Origin: Spongilla lacustris
Lineage: Eukaryota > Porifera > Demospongiae > Spongillida > Spongillidae
Direction: 5' to 3'
NCBI GenBank assembly: GCA_949361645.1
Contig: OX442417.1
Span: 2,059,418 to 2,123,417, forward strand
DNA length: 64,000 nt
The position numbers were made by a program, and so were the translations under genes. The notes beneath the pieces were generated by a model. That model had not been told where the DNA came from. It saw nothing but the letters and a program-made list of their open reading frames with translations, and did no database searches. This document shows, piece after piece, positions 1 to 10,970 of this stretch (within the stretch, counting starts at the first letter, position 1; each line of letters opens with the position of its first letter).

Positions 1-1145
1 GCTGAAGAACTTGATGAATAATTTTTATTCAGTCAGCCAGCAGATGTTTACAAATCTAAAGCAGTGTCATTATTCGTTTGTTAAAAAATAACGTATACCG
101 GTAATCTGAAAATCAAAACTGCTCAAGAACCACATTGACATGCAGAAATAAGCACAAGCTCACACAGACACAAAAAAACATACTGATGCAAATAATTCCA
201 AATTTAAATTCCTTGCAGTTTTACCAACATGCTATACTAATCATGGGACAGTTTCCGAGAAAATGACAATTCGCATATATAAAATATAAAGTCATAGTGT
301 TTGAATCGCTTTAACTCCTAAACGATAAATGATATTAATAATTTATACATTGTAAAATAGATTTTGGGATCTTGTACATACTCCGTGTCAGCATTGCAAT
401 GTCCAATACCCCACCGTCTTCAAACCCACCATAACTTTCTGATTGTCTAAAATTTAGTTTTCAGCTAGAGAGGTCCCAATAGCTATTGGATTGTTCTGTT
501 CATTAATTTTTATGCCATCCATTACGGTGATATAGTTGAACCACACCAATGATTTGGGCAATTTGCGTCCCACTCAATGTACATGTATGGTGAGGCATGG
601 ATTATATGTACATGTATATCATTGGCGCAAATAGAGCACGAATGTTCAACTGTACCACCGTAATGGATGCCATAAACATTAACGACAATAGGTCCAGGAC
701 CAATGCACCTACATTGTACATAATGTAGGAACCTAATTTGAAGTGATTTGATTCATCCTGCTGAAAGTTATACCCTGCAGTGGGGTATGAAGCTGGCACA
801 AAGAACTTACAACACTCCAAAATCTATTTTTACCATAAAGAAATGGTGCATGCATGGTGTAGTGTGAGGTTTTGAAAATAAGAAGGTAATATCACTTATT
901 CTTAGGGAGTTATATCGATTGAAACAGAGGCATTTTAATAACATGATATTTATATATGTTATCATTTTCTTGCAAATTGTCCTGTACTGTATTGCCTAAT
1001 TACATTGTATGTTTTATGCAGCATAGTTAATCACCTGCAAATTTACATACCGGCACATTAAAGTCACATTTTGTGTTATACTTAGTACTTCTTCATGTCA
1101 TATATCTATTGTACATTAGTAACTATGACTGTATAATCACCACAG
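1..1145. other. AT-rich intergenic sequence
   Basis: No open frame here looks coding on either strand. The sequence is AT-rich and contains several copies of the palindromic word TACATGTA, which recurs throughout the non-repetitive parts of the window. Nothing else was recognised. Confidence 0.5.
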
Positions 1146-1151
1146 CCAGTG

Positions 1152-4100
1152 ATGGATGAGGTTACACAGAGGGGAGGAGGTGAAGCATTAGAAATTTCAC
1201 CACAGAGTTCTGCTGATGCAGGTACATGCATGGAAGGGAAGCCTTATCATCCCACTGCAGATGGAAGTCGTCAGAAGCACAGACGTGTATCTATGGATCC
1301 TACCAGAATTACACGCAGCTCATATATTAGAGTGACTAGAGGGAGAGACAAAGGTGGGCATTAATAAGGAATTGACAAGCCAGAGTCCAAGTACCTGAAA
1401 GCATGCGTACGTGTCTATCGCACTGCCTGTGTATCTAAGCAATTATACCGGTATGTACATGCATGGTGTATGCCTACATGCATTGCAAATAATTTATAAT
1501 GAGAATGGTGCATGGGCCTTTATTGATTGCGCTTGGCTGTCATGATGACAATGTGGGATGACAGGTATTTAGGAACATTTGTACATAACTGTACAATATG
1601 TGACCGCACAACAAGTTTGTAAACATTATGCTATTTAGAACATCATTGACAGTACAACAACAATAGTAAAGAGTAGTCAGTCACATACCTGTCCAGGGGC
1701 AGATCCAGGATTTCAGGGCAAGAGGGAGGAGGGGGTGCAGGCTAGGAATACGGCTCCCCCCCCCTCCCCCCAGCAAGGGAGCACTGTAGCACAGCCCCAG
1801 AAGCTTCGCACTTTTTAAATCACAAAACTTTCCGTACTAACAGATGTAATTTACTTGCTTCACAGGCTGGCACTGTAACCTGTACCTTCACACATACATT
1901 TAAGTCACCGCCCAATCATTAATATGCAATTAATGGGGCAAAAGTTCCCAGTTCTCCCTCCCCCCCTCCACCCTGCCATCTTTACTGATCATGCCTAAGA
2001 TGATATAATTCCCCACTGATAGTATACCTGTACATTTATACATTTGCATGCAGCCAATACACATGTACATCAAGATAATGGCATACATTTTTATTTTAAT
2101 CCTCAGCTACAAACCTTGTTGCACTGTACACAATTTTTAACAATAAACGCACAAATGCACACAAACACACAAACTACTGGGTGTAAAATACATTTTCTTG
2201 TTGGAGTGTTTGGGGATAGGAGTGGACCAGGATTGATTTGGCATTAGCTCTAGCCAATAGCTGGCTGAGGCAGCCATATAGCTCTGCTGCTACCTCGGAT
2301 TTGGGGGTGTTATAATGAATGGCTAACCGAGAAGCCTGGACCTGTGAGAAGGTCCTCAATGCCTCTGGTCCCCAGGCTCCATAGTTCTCAACTGCCAGTG
2401 GTATACATTGCCAGCCTGAGGCACACTTGGGAATCACTCATTGTGCTTTTGCTCCTCTGATGCAGAAGTATTTTTAATTGTATTTTCCAGGCCAATAATA
2501 TTTTTATTACCTGTACATTTACATTACATCTGTTTTTGTTAGTTGTCTTGGGCGATTAATAAGCTTTTTATAAATAATTATTACCCATACTAGCACCTGT
2601 ACATGTACGTCAATTCATATTTACCATTGCATTCACTTGTGTAATTGTTATTGATTTATCGCCAAGTTTGCAACAGGGGGTGGGTTTCAGAATATAACTA
2701 AATGTGGGCAAAAATAAGTCTTCCCTCTGCACTGTTAATTGGCATGCCATGGAGTTTTATTTTGACATGGCATGTGCAAACCAGGGGGTGGCTTAGTCAA
2801 GTTAGGGGCACACCTGGGGTGGGTAGGGGTGCATAGGGGCTGGGAGCGGTAGATCCCTGATTGCGTATACATACATGTACATGTACATGTGTACAATTTA
2901 AAAATAACCTTCAATGGAAGTTCTTAGTTTCATGGCTCTCTAAGATCTTATATGAATACACCTCTTGCTCAATGTTGTCGCTGTCTAGAGCAGGACAAGT
3001 AAAAGTCACAGAGTCTGCGAAGTTGAGCATGATTCTTTTCACCTCTGGTATTTTCAACCTTGGGTAGACTTAGTCCCACTGCTAGTATTGTGTATAAAAG
3101 AATAGCATCTTTATTAGCTGAAACGAATGACCAAGCTTACAGTCATACCACGTTCTGGCTCCATTGCAGATTAAGCTTTTCCAATCAGTTAAGTTATTAC
3201 ATTCAGCAATAGTTTGTCTTCGAGGCTCGCAGTCCTCATACCATCGACCAACAACAACCAATCTTCTACAGAGCCCAACTGACCTCATGTGCTCGACTGG
3301 CTGCAAAGCCACCCCATCATAAGTTTTTATCTTCTGTGCCTTTTATAGTTATATGTGTATCTAAAAAAAGATTGACTAACTAAAAAAGTAATACATAATG
3401 TAATACATGTGCAATACTTATACGCATGGGTACAATCTTAAACTTAGCCTACTGATAATAAATTCAAAATACATCTGGTGAGGATGGCAGTGGCATTGCA
3501 TTGGCCCTCACTACCTTATGTAGATGGAGGTTGAGTCTGCCAGAGATGTCTCTATGTACAGTCATGGGCCTGCGTGTAAGAGTGGCTAGCCATGATGCCA
3601 GCTGAGAGAAATCTTCAATAGCTTCATTTCCCCATGCACCATACATCTCTGCTTCCAAAGGAACACACAACCAGCCAAGTTCTTTGCATTTTGCGTCATT
3701 AGCCTTGTAACCAAACACAATAAAACCGATTACACGCAAAGTTCATCCACCTGCTGCACAAGGTGGGAGTAGGAACTACTCAGAATAGCACAAGCATTAG
3801 TGAATGACTGTGGCTAGCATACACGGAATAATATATCAGTAGCCTCCATCTGAGATGGTCCTTGAAAGAAAGAGCCCTCACATTTGCCCTGACAAGGGTC
3901 ATGCTCAATCTCTGATAGAGGACAGTAATTGCTGCAGACTTTGGGCAGTTCTGTCGTGTGGCCAAGCGAGAAGCTAGCTGCGATAATGCCCATTTTGCTC
4001 AGTGCACCGACACCCATAGGTCTCCACAGGTATTGGGATACATACCTAAACCCAGTTCTGCACATTTGCAATTGTTGGCCTTATGCTTCCTCTCCTGTGC

Positions 4101-5647
4101 TGCAACTTGGCTGCAGACCCTGCTGTCACACTTGCTTATCATTAATATTATTATTATGGTTGGGCTCTTAACAGCATGGCTATTTGTGGCTTACTAGCAC
4201 TAGTATAGCCTTTAATTTTGCATTGCTTTGCAACGTTAACGCTTTGAATGTTGATGTTGTAACTTAGTAAATTGATGTCATCGTTCAGCGGTATTTGAAG
4301 GCAACATCCTGTCTCAGTCATATGATAATGTGCTCTCCACTATTAAAAAATAATAATATAGAATCGTGCTAGGTAAGCAGGTCAACCCATCTTTGCATGG
4401 ATTGGACATCAAGGAACAGTACAAACAATACGACTTGAACATTATGTTGCTGTAGTGAAGCTAAAGTGCATTTTGTTGAAATTCTGAAAAGGGTGTTTCT
4501 TTTGGCTAAGACCCAAACCGACAGATGTACATAAAACCCTGAAAAATAATAATATCATGATGCTCGCAATGAGCTATTTCAAGTTGTCTTCCACTTTGTT
4601 TCTGCCCCTCACCCCTCCATTTTAAATCCAAATTTTACATGTACACGTATGACTTTAAATTGTATACTGATATTATAGTTTCCATGTGTGAGTATTAATG
4701 TAGCATTTGATCCAAATCTAACAAGGTCAGTATAAGGAGTGTATGGAAGGAGTGAATCGGCTAAGAAGAAATGACCTACCAGACATAGACTTAGTGGTTT
4801 ACTAATATGTGAAAACTAATTCACTATCCACAAACATCCTTACTACATGTACATGTATGTACTTCTTACTTTACACCACTCCTTACCATTGAGATGGTTT
4901 ATCTACAACTGTACTGCACTATCTCTTCTTTCTTCCGTAGGTGGGAAGCCAAGCACAAGGACAGATGCACACCACTCTAATGCCGGTAAGGTGCAGAAGC
5001 CATTCAGACTGCCAAAACCAAAGGGTGCATCCATGGTGACACAACTGGAGCAAAGGTCAGCTAGTAGCAAAGGGACCAGGAATTCAACAGACACAACAAC
5101 TGCAAGTCATGAACATAATGTGAGCGAAGGTGCGGAGAGGAAGAGGGTACTGGCGGTGGAAGGTGAAATCATAGAGGACGATGAAATGGTGGATGTTGTA
5201 AACACCCAGTGGTCAGATGACCACATAGAAGGTAGTAAACAGAGGCAGCTGTTGACAGAGGATGTACCCAATATCCAACCTCACAACCCTGCAGGACAGT
5301 TACCTGACCAAGATTTGGCTCCTGCTGGTGGATCCCAGGGCACTGGAAATGATCTAAGCTGTACATGTGTCATTAAAGCCTGTATTGATAATCCTAATGA
5401 GGCCTCTGATTGGACCAGTATTCATAATCTGGAAGACAGGCTTGAAGCTGCATATGGAAGTTACACACATGCAAATGTGACGCTCCAGTATGTAAACTCC
5501 AGAAGTGGATATGCATCTGTGCTACCTTCTGGTGAGAACACCTTCATCACCACCCTGGCACAGTGTCACATGATGATATGCGCACTGTGCTCCTATGTGC
5601 AGTGCTCACATGTTCAAGTGACCGCACATTTGTTGAACATGAAATGA
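1152..5647 (+). CDS. Two-exon gene, unknown function, acidic and Ser/Thr-rich protein
   Basis: Exons are 1152-1353 and 4941-5647, giving 302 residues. The first ends at an AAG|GTGGGC donor after one base of a codon. The second follows a pyrimidine-rich TTCTTCCGTAG acceptor and resumes at the second codon position, so the phases fit (junction Asp-Lys-Gly-Gly-Lys-Pro). ATG 1152 is the first Met, but 1150-1353 could also be an internal exon, because an AG lies at 1148-1149. The protein is hydrophilic, with a basic PFRLPKPKG stretch near residue 88, an acidic EIIEDDEMVD stretch near residue 140 and a Cys-containing C-terminus. No domain was recognised. A related PFKKPKG stretch occurs in the mini-exon at 48639. 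The intron holds retroelement fragments on the other strand. The 3' end may be read-through beyond an unseen donor. Confidence 0.5.
2174..2437 (-). pseudogene. Retroelement C-terminal fragment (RT-type element), copy 1
   Basis: The minus-strand frame contains GW-C-IPLAVENYGAWGPEA followed by SRLAIH, PKSEVAAELYG and LARANAKS. From memory this pattern resembles the extreme C-terminal region of reverse-transcriptase-type elements common in sponges and cnidarians. No polymerase motifs are present, so it is a remnant. It lies antisense in the intron of the gene at 1152-5647. The family assignment is recalled rather than searched. Confidence 0.45.
3464..3739 (-). pseudogene. Retroelement C-terminal fragment, copy 2
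   Basis: The minus-strand frame reads GWLCVPLEAEMYGAWGNEA, then SQLASWLATL and ISGRLNLHLHKVVRANAM. It aligns by eye with the fragments at 2174-2437 and 3780-4071. Divergence is high, so these look like separate old insertions or copies of one remnant. No upstream polymerase region is visible. Confidence 0.45.
3780..4071 (-). pseudogene. Retroelement C-terminal fragment, copy 3, frameshifted
   Basis: Two overlapping minus-strand frames together give the same pattern as the two neighbouring fragments. One carries the start (CRTGFRYVSQYLW). The other carries SRLATRQNCPKSAA followed by LYQRLSMTLVRANVRAL. A frameshift separates them near 3950, so this copy is not functional. Confidence 0.4.
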
Positions 5648-5781
5648 AATGGACAACGTGGTTTTTGATTGTATGGAAGGACAGTGTAATTTTCTTGTCC
5701 CAAAAACCTAATTATATTATTTTCATGTAATCCAGCTGATCTAAGTGTACAATGTACATGCACATTACAGTTATAAATATA

Positions 5782-5787
5782 AATAAA
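5782..5787 (+). promoter_or_regulatory. Candidate polyadenylation signal AATAAA
   Basis: A canonical AATAAA lies 135 bases after the stop codon of the two-exon gene. The distance suits a 3' UTR, but such hexamers are frequent in AT-rich DNA. Confidence 0.35.
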
Positions 5788-5814
5788 ATACAGAATTATG
5801 AAAAAACATTAGCT

Positions 5815-5905
5815 GAACATAACTGTATGTTCCAGGTGAACATGTACTGAACATAACTGTATGTTCCAGGTGAACATGTACTGAACATAACTGTATGTTC
5901 CATGT
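5815..5905. repeat. Three tandem 34 bp units, each with an inverted repeat
   Basis: Units start at 5815, 5849 and 5883. Each begins with the imperfect palindrome GAACATAACTGTATGTTC; the first two continue with an identical spacer and the third diverges after it. The exact 34 bp spacing places each palindrome about three helical turns from the next. Confidence 0.8.
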
Positions 5906-6557
5906 GTACATATAAGGAACATTACAATCTCGCGATCTAATATATGATGGTCATTTAATGTTATTATATTATTGTCTTGCGTACTGTTGCTGCATGGACA
6001 GGAAAGAATGCCAAGGGGCGTTCAGGAGGGCCATTTAAATTATAAGTATGAATACATATTGGAAAAGATCGGCGTGTCGAACGTATTGTAAGTTGAGCTT
6101 AAGCCTTAACCGCTGTTGTTTTTATGGCCCACCGTAACACAAGTTACATATTAAATGTGTGAATGCTATAAACTCATACTCAAATCAAATTAAAATAGTT
6201 ATCATTCGTTTTAATTTACTACATGTAGCTTTAAAATTCCGAGCGTCCGCCTACAACTCTTAACTAGGCTGTTGAATTTTTTCTTACATTGTACACGTAT
6301 AAACAATATAGTTACTACATGCATATGTACATTATATCTGGGCCTCCCGTGGAGGTCCAGGGTACGGCCAGCATCTGCGGAGAATTTGATTTTGATGGTT
6401 CCATTAATAAAATGACACGTTTTGAATTTGGTGGGTGCATAAATCTGAAAATGCGAATTCAGTTCCTTTGCTCAATATATGGGTATCTCGGGTCTGTGAC
6501 GATGCCATATAAGGTAATCACTGCATTGTGCAAGAATGGGGACTCCTCTGTTCCAAC
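5906..6557. other. Intergenic sequence
   Basis: No coding frame is supported here. A 90-codon frame exists on the plus strand around 6289-6561, but it has no recognisable domain and overlaps the tail of the antisense G8/IPT pseudogene. Confidence 0.4.
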
Positions 6558-7729
6558 CTAGGCATTAGAGGCAGGGAAGTGGGAGGAGGAGAAGGGAAAG
6601 GAATTATGCATATTCCTAAAATAATCAACACTAAATAAAGATATGGTGGCTCCCTCTCCATTGATGAATATGTACATGGTCTGGAGGTGGATATCTTCTG
6701 AGTCTTCAAAGATCAGGTATCCTTCAATCAGGATGAGGTTCGACAAGGGTGTGCTCATATCCAGGATAATAGTCTGCCCAGCCTGTATGTACACCGATTC
6801 CCCCTCCCCCCGGGTCGGGGGGGGGGGGGGGGGGGGGGTGGAGGCATTTCCAGTTGTCAGGGGATGGGTGCAGGACAGGAGTGAGAGTGCTGAAAAAGCT
6901 GAACTGGGAGCTAGAGTTAGAGGTCTGGGCAAAATAGGGCACTGTTAGAAAACAATCAATGTCTGTCTGTGATCAGGGGACCCAGGCCGGGTGCATGCAT
7001 GTGATCTGGCTCAGAGAGGACTGTGCCACCACACAGGGTATGCTGCAGACGAGCACTCTCAGGCCACCAGCCAATGCATCGCTGGAGGAGGCGGGGAACC
7101 CTGTCTCATTGATGGTGACAGTAACTCCGCCCCCATTTCCCAATGACTGTGGAGAAAAGTCAGCTAATACCAGTTTGTACCTAATCACATATGTGCCTAA
7201 AGATGTTTACACGGAGAACACTACCACCTTGTACAATCTGGCTGCTAGGGGTGGGGCCACACATGCTATCGTCGATGTGGTTGCCGTGGTTATGGAGCAC
7301 AAGCTGTTTGTACCAGAAGGCAGGCTTAGTGCGCTAAGATTTGTGACAATGTACACCTGGATGTTGGAACTATTGCTATCGAACTTTGACCCCGCAATTT
7401 GTAATGTCATCCCTCCCATCAAACTAGAGTTTGGCGAGACTGATGACACCAGTGACCAGTGGGGTCAGGTTTGAAATGTACCCATACTGGATGCTTGAAC
7501 TGATTGGGAGGCCGTTCACACTGATGCTCACAGAATAAGTCTGGTCACCCGTGACAACAGGCCCTGTGATGAACGCTATGGAGGCCACACTGGATGATGT
7601 AATGCTGCACTGAACACCCCCTATGGTCACGGAATGTGTCTTGGCGTCTGTCTGAAACCTATCCCTCCAATCAGCACCTGCACTGGACAAAGCCATGCCC
7701 ATATTGGTCAGCACAAGGTCAAGGTGCAC
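6558..7729 (-). pseudogene. IPT/TIG and G8 domain fragment, PKHD1L1 (fibrocystin-L)-like, copy A
   Basis: Read on the minus strand from 7729 down, frames encode successive IPT/TIG immunoglobulin-like pieces: SVTIGGVQCSITSSSVASI, then GGMTLQIAGSKFDSNSS with CSITTATTSTIACVAPP, then FSPQSLGNGGGVTVTI. They are followed at about 6830-6640 by a G8-like piece with VYIQAGQTIILDMSTPLSN, LIFEDSEDIHL and IFINGEG. Tandem IPT plus G8 is characteristic of the PKHD1/PKHD1L1 family of large extracellular receptors. The pieces lie in different frames, and a 22-base G run at 6817-6838 falls just before the G8 part, so this is a broken remnant. A second copy is at 15207-16418. Confidence 0.65.
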
Positions 7730-7823
7730 AGCAACATTACAAAAATTCTAATGCTACATGCCTAACTATAACTGTTCTGTTCTCTAAATACTTAGTATGT
7801 TTACATTGTACAAGTGCTGTGAT

Positions 7824-8783
7824 TTATGATGGCAAGGTTGGTACAAGCCATGGCTTGACAGTAGGTATGAGGTCCACTTGTACCCTAAAGTAGAGACTGT
7901 CATCCTTCAAGTACTGGGATTTCTTCACTTCCTGGAGGTCCAGTTTTGGCTGAACAATGAACGTAGGACGTCCCCATCCTAATGTTGCTTTCTCATTACT
8001 AAGCACTCTCATGTTTGCTCGATTAGAATCTTCATGCTTAGAATTAACTGTAATGGTGAAATGGTCTTCATCTTTGAGCTGGTTGAGAAGGGTGATTGTA
8101 CTTTTGTATCTAATTGGCCAGGTGAGGGCATCATCATTCTCTCCCTTCATTAGATACAGATACACAGACACATGTGTACCTTTACCATCACCATGTCCAT
8201 TGGCATATACACAAAGGCACATCTTATAGCCACAGGTATGGGTGTAAAATCCTGGACTGCACCATGCATCATTATTCACTTTCAATTGACTAAATTGTGA
8301 CATTTTTATCACTGGAGAAGTGCAATGCAGTTCCCGTTTCTTCAACTGTACCATTGCTAGATCTAGATGATGACCACTAGAGGTGGCATTGTGATCTGCC
8401 ATTGCACACCTTGGTGATGTGTAGGTATATCCTACGTTCTTATATGGACAACTGGCCGTCTCATGTGGACATTCTTCAAGATGTTTTCTTAGAAATCCAA
8501 GCTCATTTATCCAGGGATAGTCTGTAGAGGTGCACTTCACTCTCAAGCCTTTAATCCTTCTAGCAATGTTACTATCAGGAAATGCATCCAGTGGTTGGCA
8601 ACATGTCGGACATGTCCCTGAAGTAGTTTTCAGCTTGTCATAACATGACTTGCAGTACAGCTTGGCACACTCACACTTGGTTTGTTGAGGGTCTCGAGCA
8701 GGGAGAAGACAGATGACACAGTGATCATCATCGTGAGGGACATCAACAAATTCACATTCATAACCTCCATCACTGCAGGGCAT
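7824..8783 (-). CDS. TRAF-like RING-MATH protein lacking the central zinc fingers
   Basis: The open frame encodes 319 residues. A RING finger (CVIC at residues 22-25, CECAKLYCKSC near 37-47, CPTC near 58-61) is followed by a remnant zinc-finger segment (CPHETASCPY). A C-terminal MATH/TRAF-C domain runs from about residue 170 to 310, with FYTHTCGYKMCL, GKGTHVSVYLYLMKGENDD and YLKDDSLYFRVQVDL. Such proteins bind receptor tails or other partners through MATH, and the RING suggests E3 ligase activity. Compared with the copy at 13277-14480, about 80 residues containing the TRAF zinc fingers are missing in frame. The exon probably starts at 8772, after a TGCAG acceptor seen also in the other copies. 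ATG 8783 would serve only if the gene is intronless. Confidence 0.7.
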   Translation of the reverse strand: MPCSDGGYECEFVDVPHDDDHCVICLLPARDPQQTKCECAKLYCKSCYDKLKTTSGTCPTCCQPLDAFPDSNIARRIKGLRVKCTSTDYPWINELGFLRKHLEECPHETASCPYKNVGYTYTSPRCAMADHNATSSGHHLDLAMVQLKKRELHCTSPVIKMSQFSQLKVNNDAWCSPGFYTHTCGYKMCLCVYANGHGDGKGTHVSVYLYLMKGENDDALTWPIRYKSTITLLNQLKDEDHFTITVNSKHEDSNRANMRVLSNEKATLGWGRPTFIVQPKLDLQEVKKSQYLKDDSLYFRVQVDLIPTVKPWLVPTLPS

Positions 8784-9238
8784 GATTTATTAAACAATGT
8801 AATTTGTTTTGTTGCAATTTTTTTAATTCTTGCAAAGTGCACTAGTATACGTTTAGGCAAAAGTATGTGCATGGGGGTGAAAATATCATGCCCTAACTGC
8901 TTTGGAGAGCTAAGTCATCTTGTTGACACAATTGCAATAAAGTGCTTCACAAACTTAAGTGAAATATGAGCTAGATTTGCCGTTGTCTGTGCATTATTAT
9001 TATTGGTTAATAAGAGTATCAGTGGTGACACCAGACAAGCTCACATGCATGTACTAAACCCAGAGGACTCATACTTTTAATATAAAGTGCTACATGTATA
9101 TATGTACTCATATTCCCTATCGTTGCCCATCTGATTAAAGCCCTGACAATAACTCCAGAACTATTCACCTATCCAAGTACATGTATCATTCAATGTAGTT
9201 GTAGGTCTCGACACTACACACTTAGTTCGAATTTGGCT
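8784..9238. other. Intergenic sequence upstream of the TRAF-like gene
   Basis: No first exon for the TRAF-like gene could be identified here on the minus strand. Other frames in the interval are AT-rich and unconvincing. Confidence 0.35.
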
Positions 9239-9612
9239 ATAGACCCCTTTCATATAACGTCAAAATCACATGAAAATCAATTTAATGAAATGCATTTGAG
9301 ATTAATGCAATTCATATTCAATGCTGTCCGCCATCTTGGTGCTCAAAGTTACTATACAGTGTAGAGCGATATAGGCAATTTACAGTTTTTTAAATTTATT
9401 TATGCCTGTTTTGGGTCTCGTAATACTTTTGTATTCTTACCATGGAATGATGTCAGTGCCCACTGTAAAAAAATAAAGCCAAACTCATAATCACTTACTG
9501 TGAACGTACAGTAATAACCAAAAGCTTTGTTTTGCCCATACCGTCCTATAGTACCAAGATGGCGGACAACAAATAATTTTAATGTCATTGCTCACGCGAT
9601 GAAAAGGGTCTA
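9239..9612. mobile_element. Fold-back MITE-like element, about 374 bp
   Basis: The ends are inverted repeats: ATAGACCCCTTTC at the left, and the complement of GAAAAGGGTCTAT at the right. A second inverted pair lies inside, TGTCCGCCATCTTGGT near 9325 and ACCAAGATGGCGGACA near 9553, so the whole interval can fold back. No coding sequence and no clear target duplication were found. Confidence 0.5.
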
Positions 9613-10826
9613 TTTCCAAATGAATCCAACTAACATAAATGCATTCATTTCGGAGTGCGAAAAGGCATCGGAGTGAAGTGTACAGATTTCAGTTACCCCG
9701 CAAGTTTTAAAAAACAAACGAGTGACTTAATTAAAAGGCAGAGGACGCGGTTATCAGTACATGTATAGGTATTAAGCAAAAAGTCAGGTTATTTCACAAA
9801 CAGTCAGGCAAAAAAAATTTATTGTTAGGCACGAGCATATACATGTACGCAGGTGTTCGACAAAATGAGCTTAAAAAGTCGTCTAATTTGACGGAAGCGG
9901 TGTTAAATTGTTAACACCCACCAATCCATGAAAACCAAATTGCCCTAAAAGGTACATTCAGATCGAGGTCTTCCTCTCCCTCCCGGCCCCCAAACGCCTC
10001 CGTCCCCCTTCTTCCGAAACAGTAACTTGTTAAAAAAAAAACGCCGCTCACCTCTCCATAACGATATCCGACAGTGAGTGGTGCACGTGGAGATTGGTCA
10101 CGTGAATTTGTACATATTAATAATATGTCTAAACAAACATATATATATATATAATTATAATTATATATATAACACTACTTCTATTAAGTTGTAATTAATA
10201 ATATATTTTTAAATGTATATATACATGTACGGTAGATAGGTTAGTTTAATCCTGCTAACTATGTTTAATTAACTACTGATAATTACGTTGATCACTAATC
10301 ATTGTATATAAATACATGTTCACTGCACATGCATGTAAACAAGAGAGATGAAGTGCACAAATTTTTACAACAAAATCAATGTACATGTATGTTTACAGCA
10401 TTAAGTCTACATGTACACATAACACCTCTAAACTACAGCTATAACAATAACGTTACTATTAATACAATATTATAAGTCCAAAATAATGTCGCAGATGATG
10501 GCAGATATGATCTCACTACAATAGCTCCAGCATTGACCCATACCAAAAGCATGCTGAGACGACCATAGAAGGTGGCCAGAGCAAAATACAAAATTACACA
10601 ACTGTATTATTGTTAACACCATTATATTATATATGTACCCCGAGATCCGTACCATGACATACAGTAATAAATATGTTGTGTGTATGTTTGCAATAAATGT
10701 GTGGTTCATGTGCTTAACACTGATATTTTATACTAACGTGCAGTCTTTTCAAAACCATTGCTAATGCTGAATACAAGATACAACAAAAATACACACGCGC
10801 ACATTGATATGAACTAAGATACTGCA
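9613..10826. other. Intergenic, AT-rich, with AT microsatellite near 10140
   Basis: A short (AT)n tract and TATA-like runs occur at 10138-10175. No gene was recognised on either strand. Confidence 0.4.
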
Positions 10827-10970
10827 ATGTCCAGCATTGAACAACTAGTCAACACAAACATGTTCTCAACGGTGTACTATGATCGTTTTGCAGCACATGA
10901 TTTGGACATGGAAGGATTCTGTGCAGCTGCAGGCAATAGTGGCCTGGATGGTGAAGAGCTGAGGGGATAG
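10827..10970 (+). CDS. Short open frame, 47 residues, uncertain
   Basis: An ATG-started frame encodes a mixed-composition peptide (MSSIEQLVNTNMFS... ending GLDGEELRG). It looks more protein-like than its surroundings and could be a single exon. No domain, partner exon or conserved context was seen, so it may be chance. Confidence 0.2.
   Translation: MSSIEQLVNTNMFSTVYYDRFAAHDLDMEGFCAAAGNSGLDGEELRG

Noticed and set aside
1694..1990. Possible element start CAGGGGCAGATCCAGG
   Set aside because: It resembles the CAG-GGCGGATCC family, but no matching right end or target duplication was found.
7636..8229. Plus-strand frames opposite the TRAF-like gene and IPT pseudogene
   Set aside because: They are shadows of the better supported minus-strand sequences.
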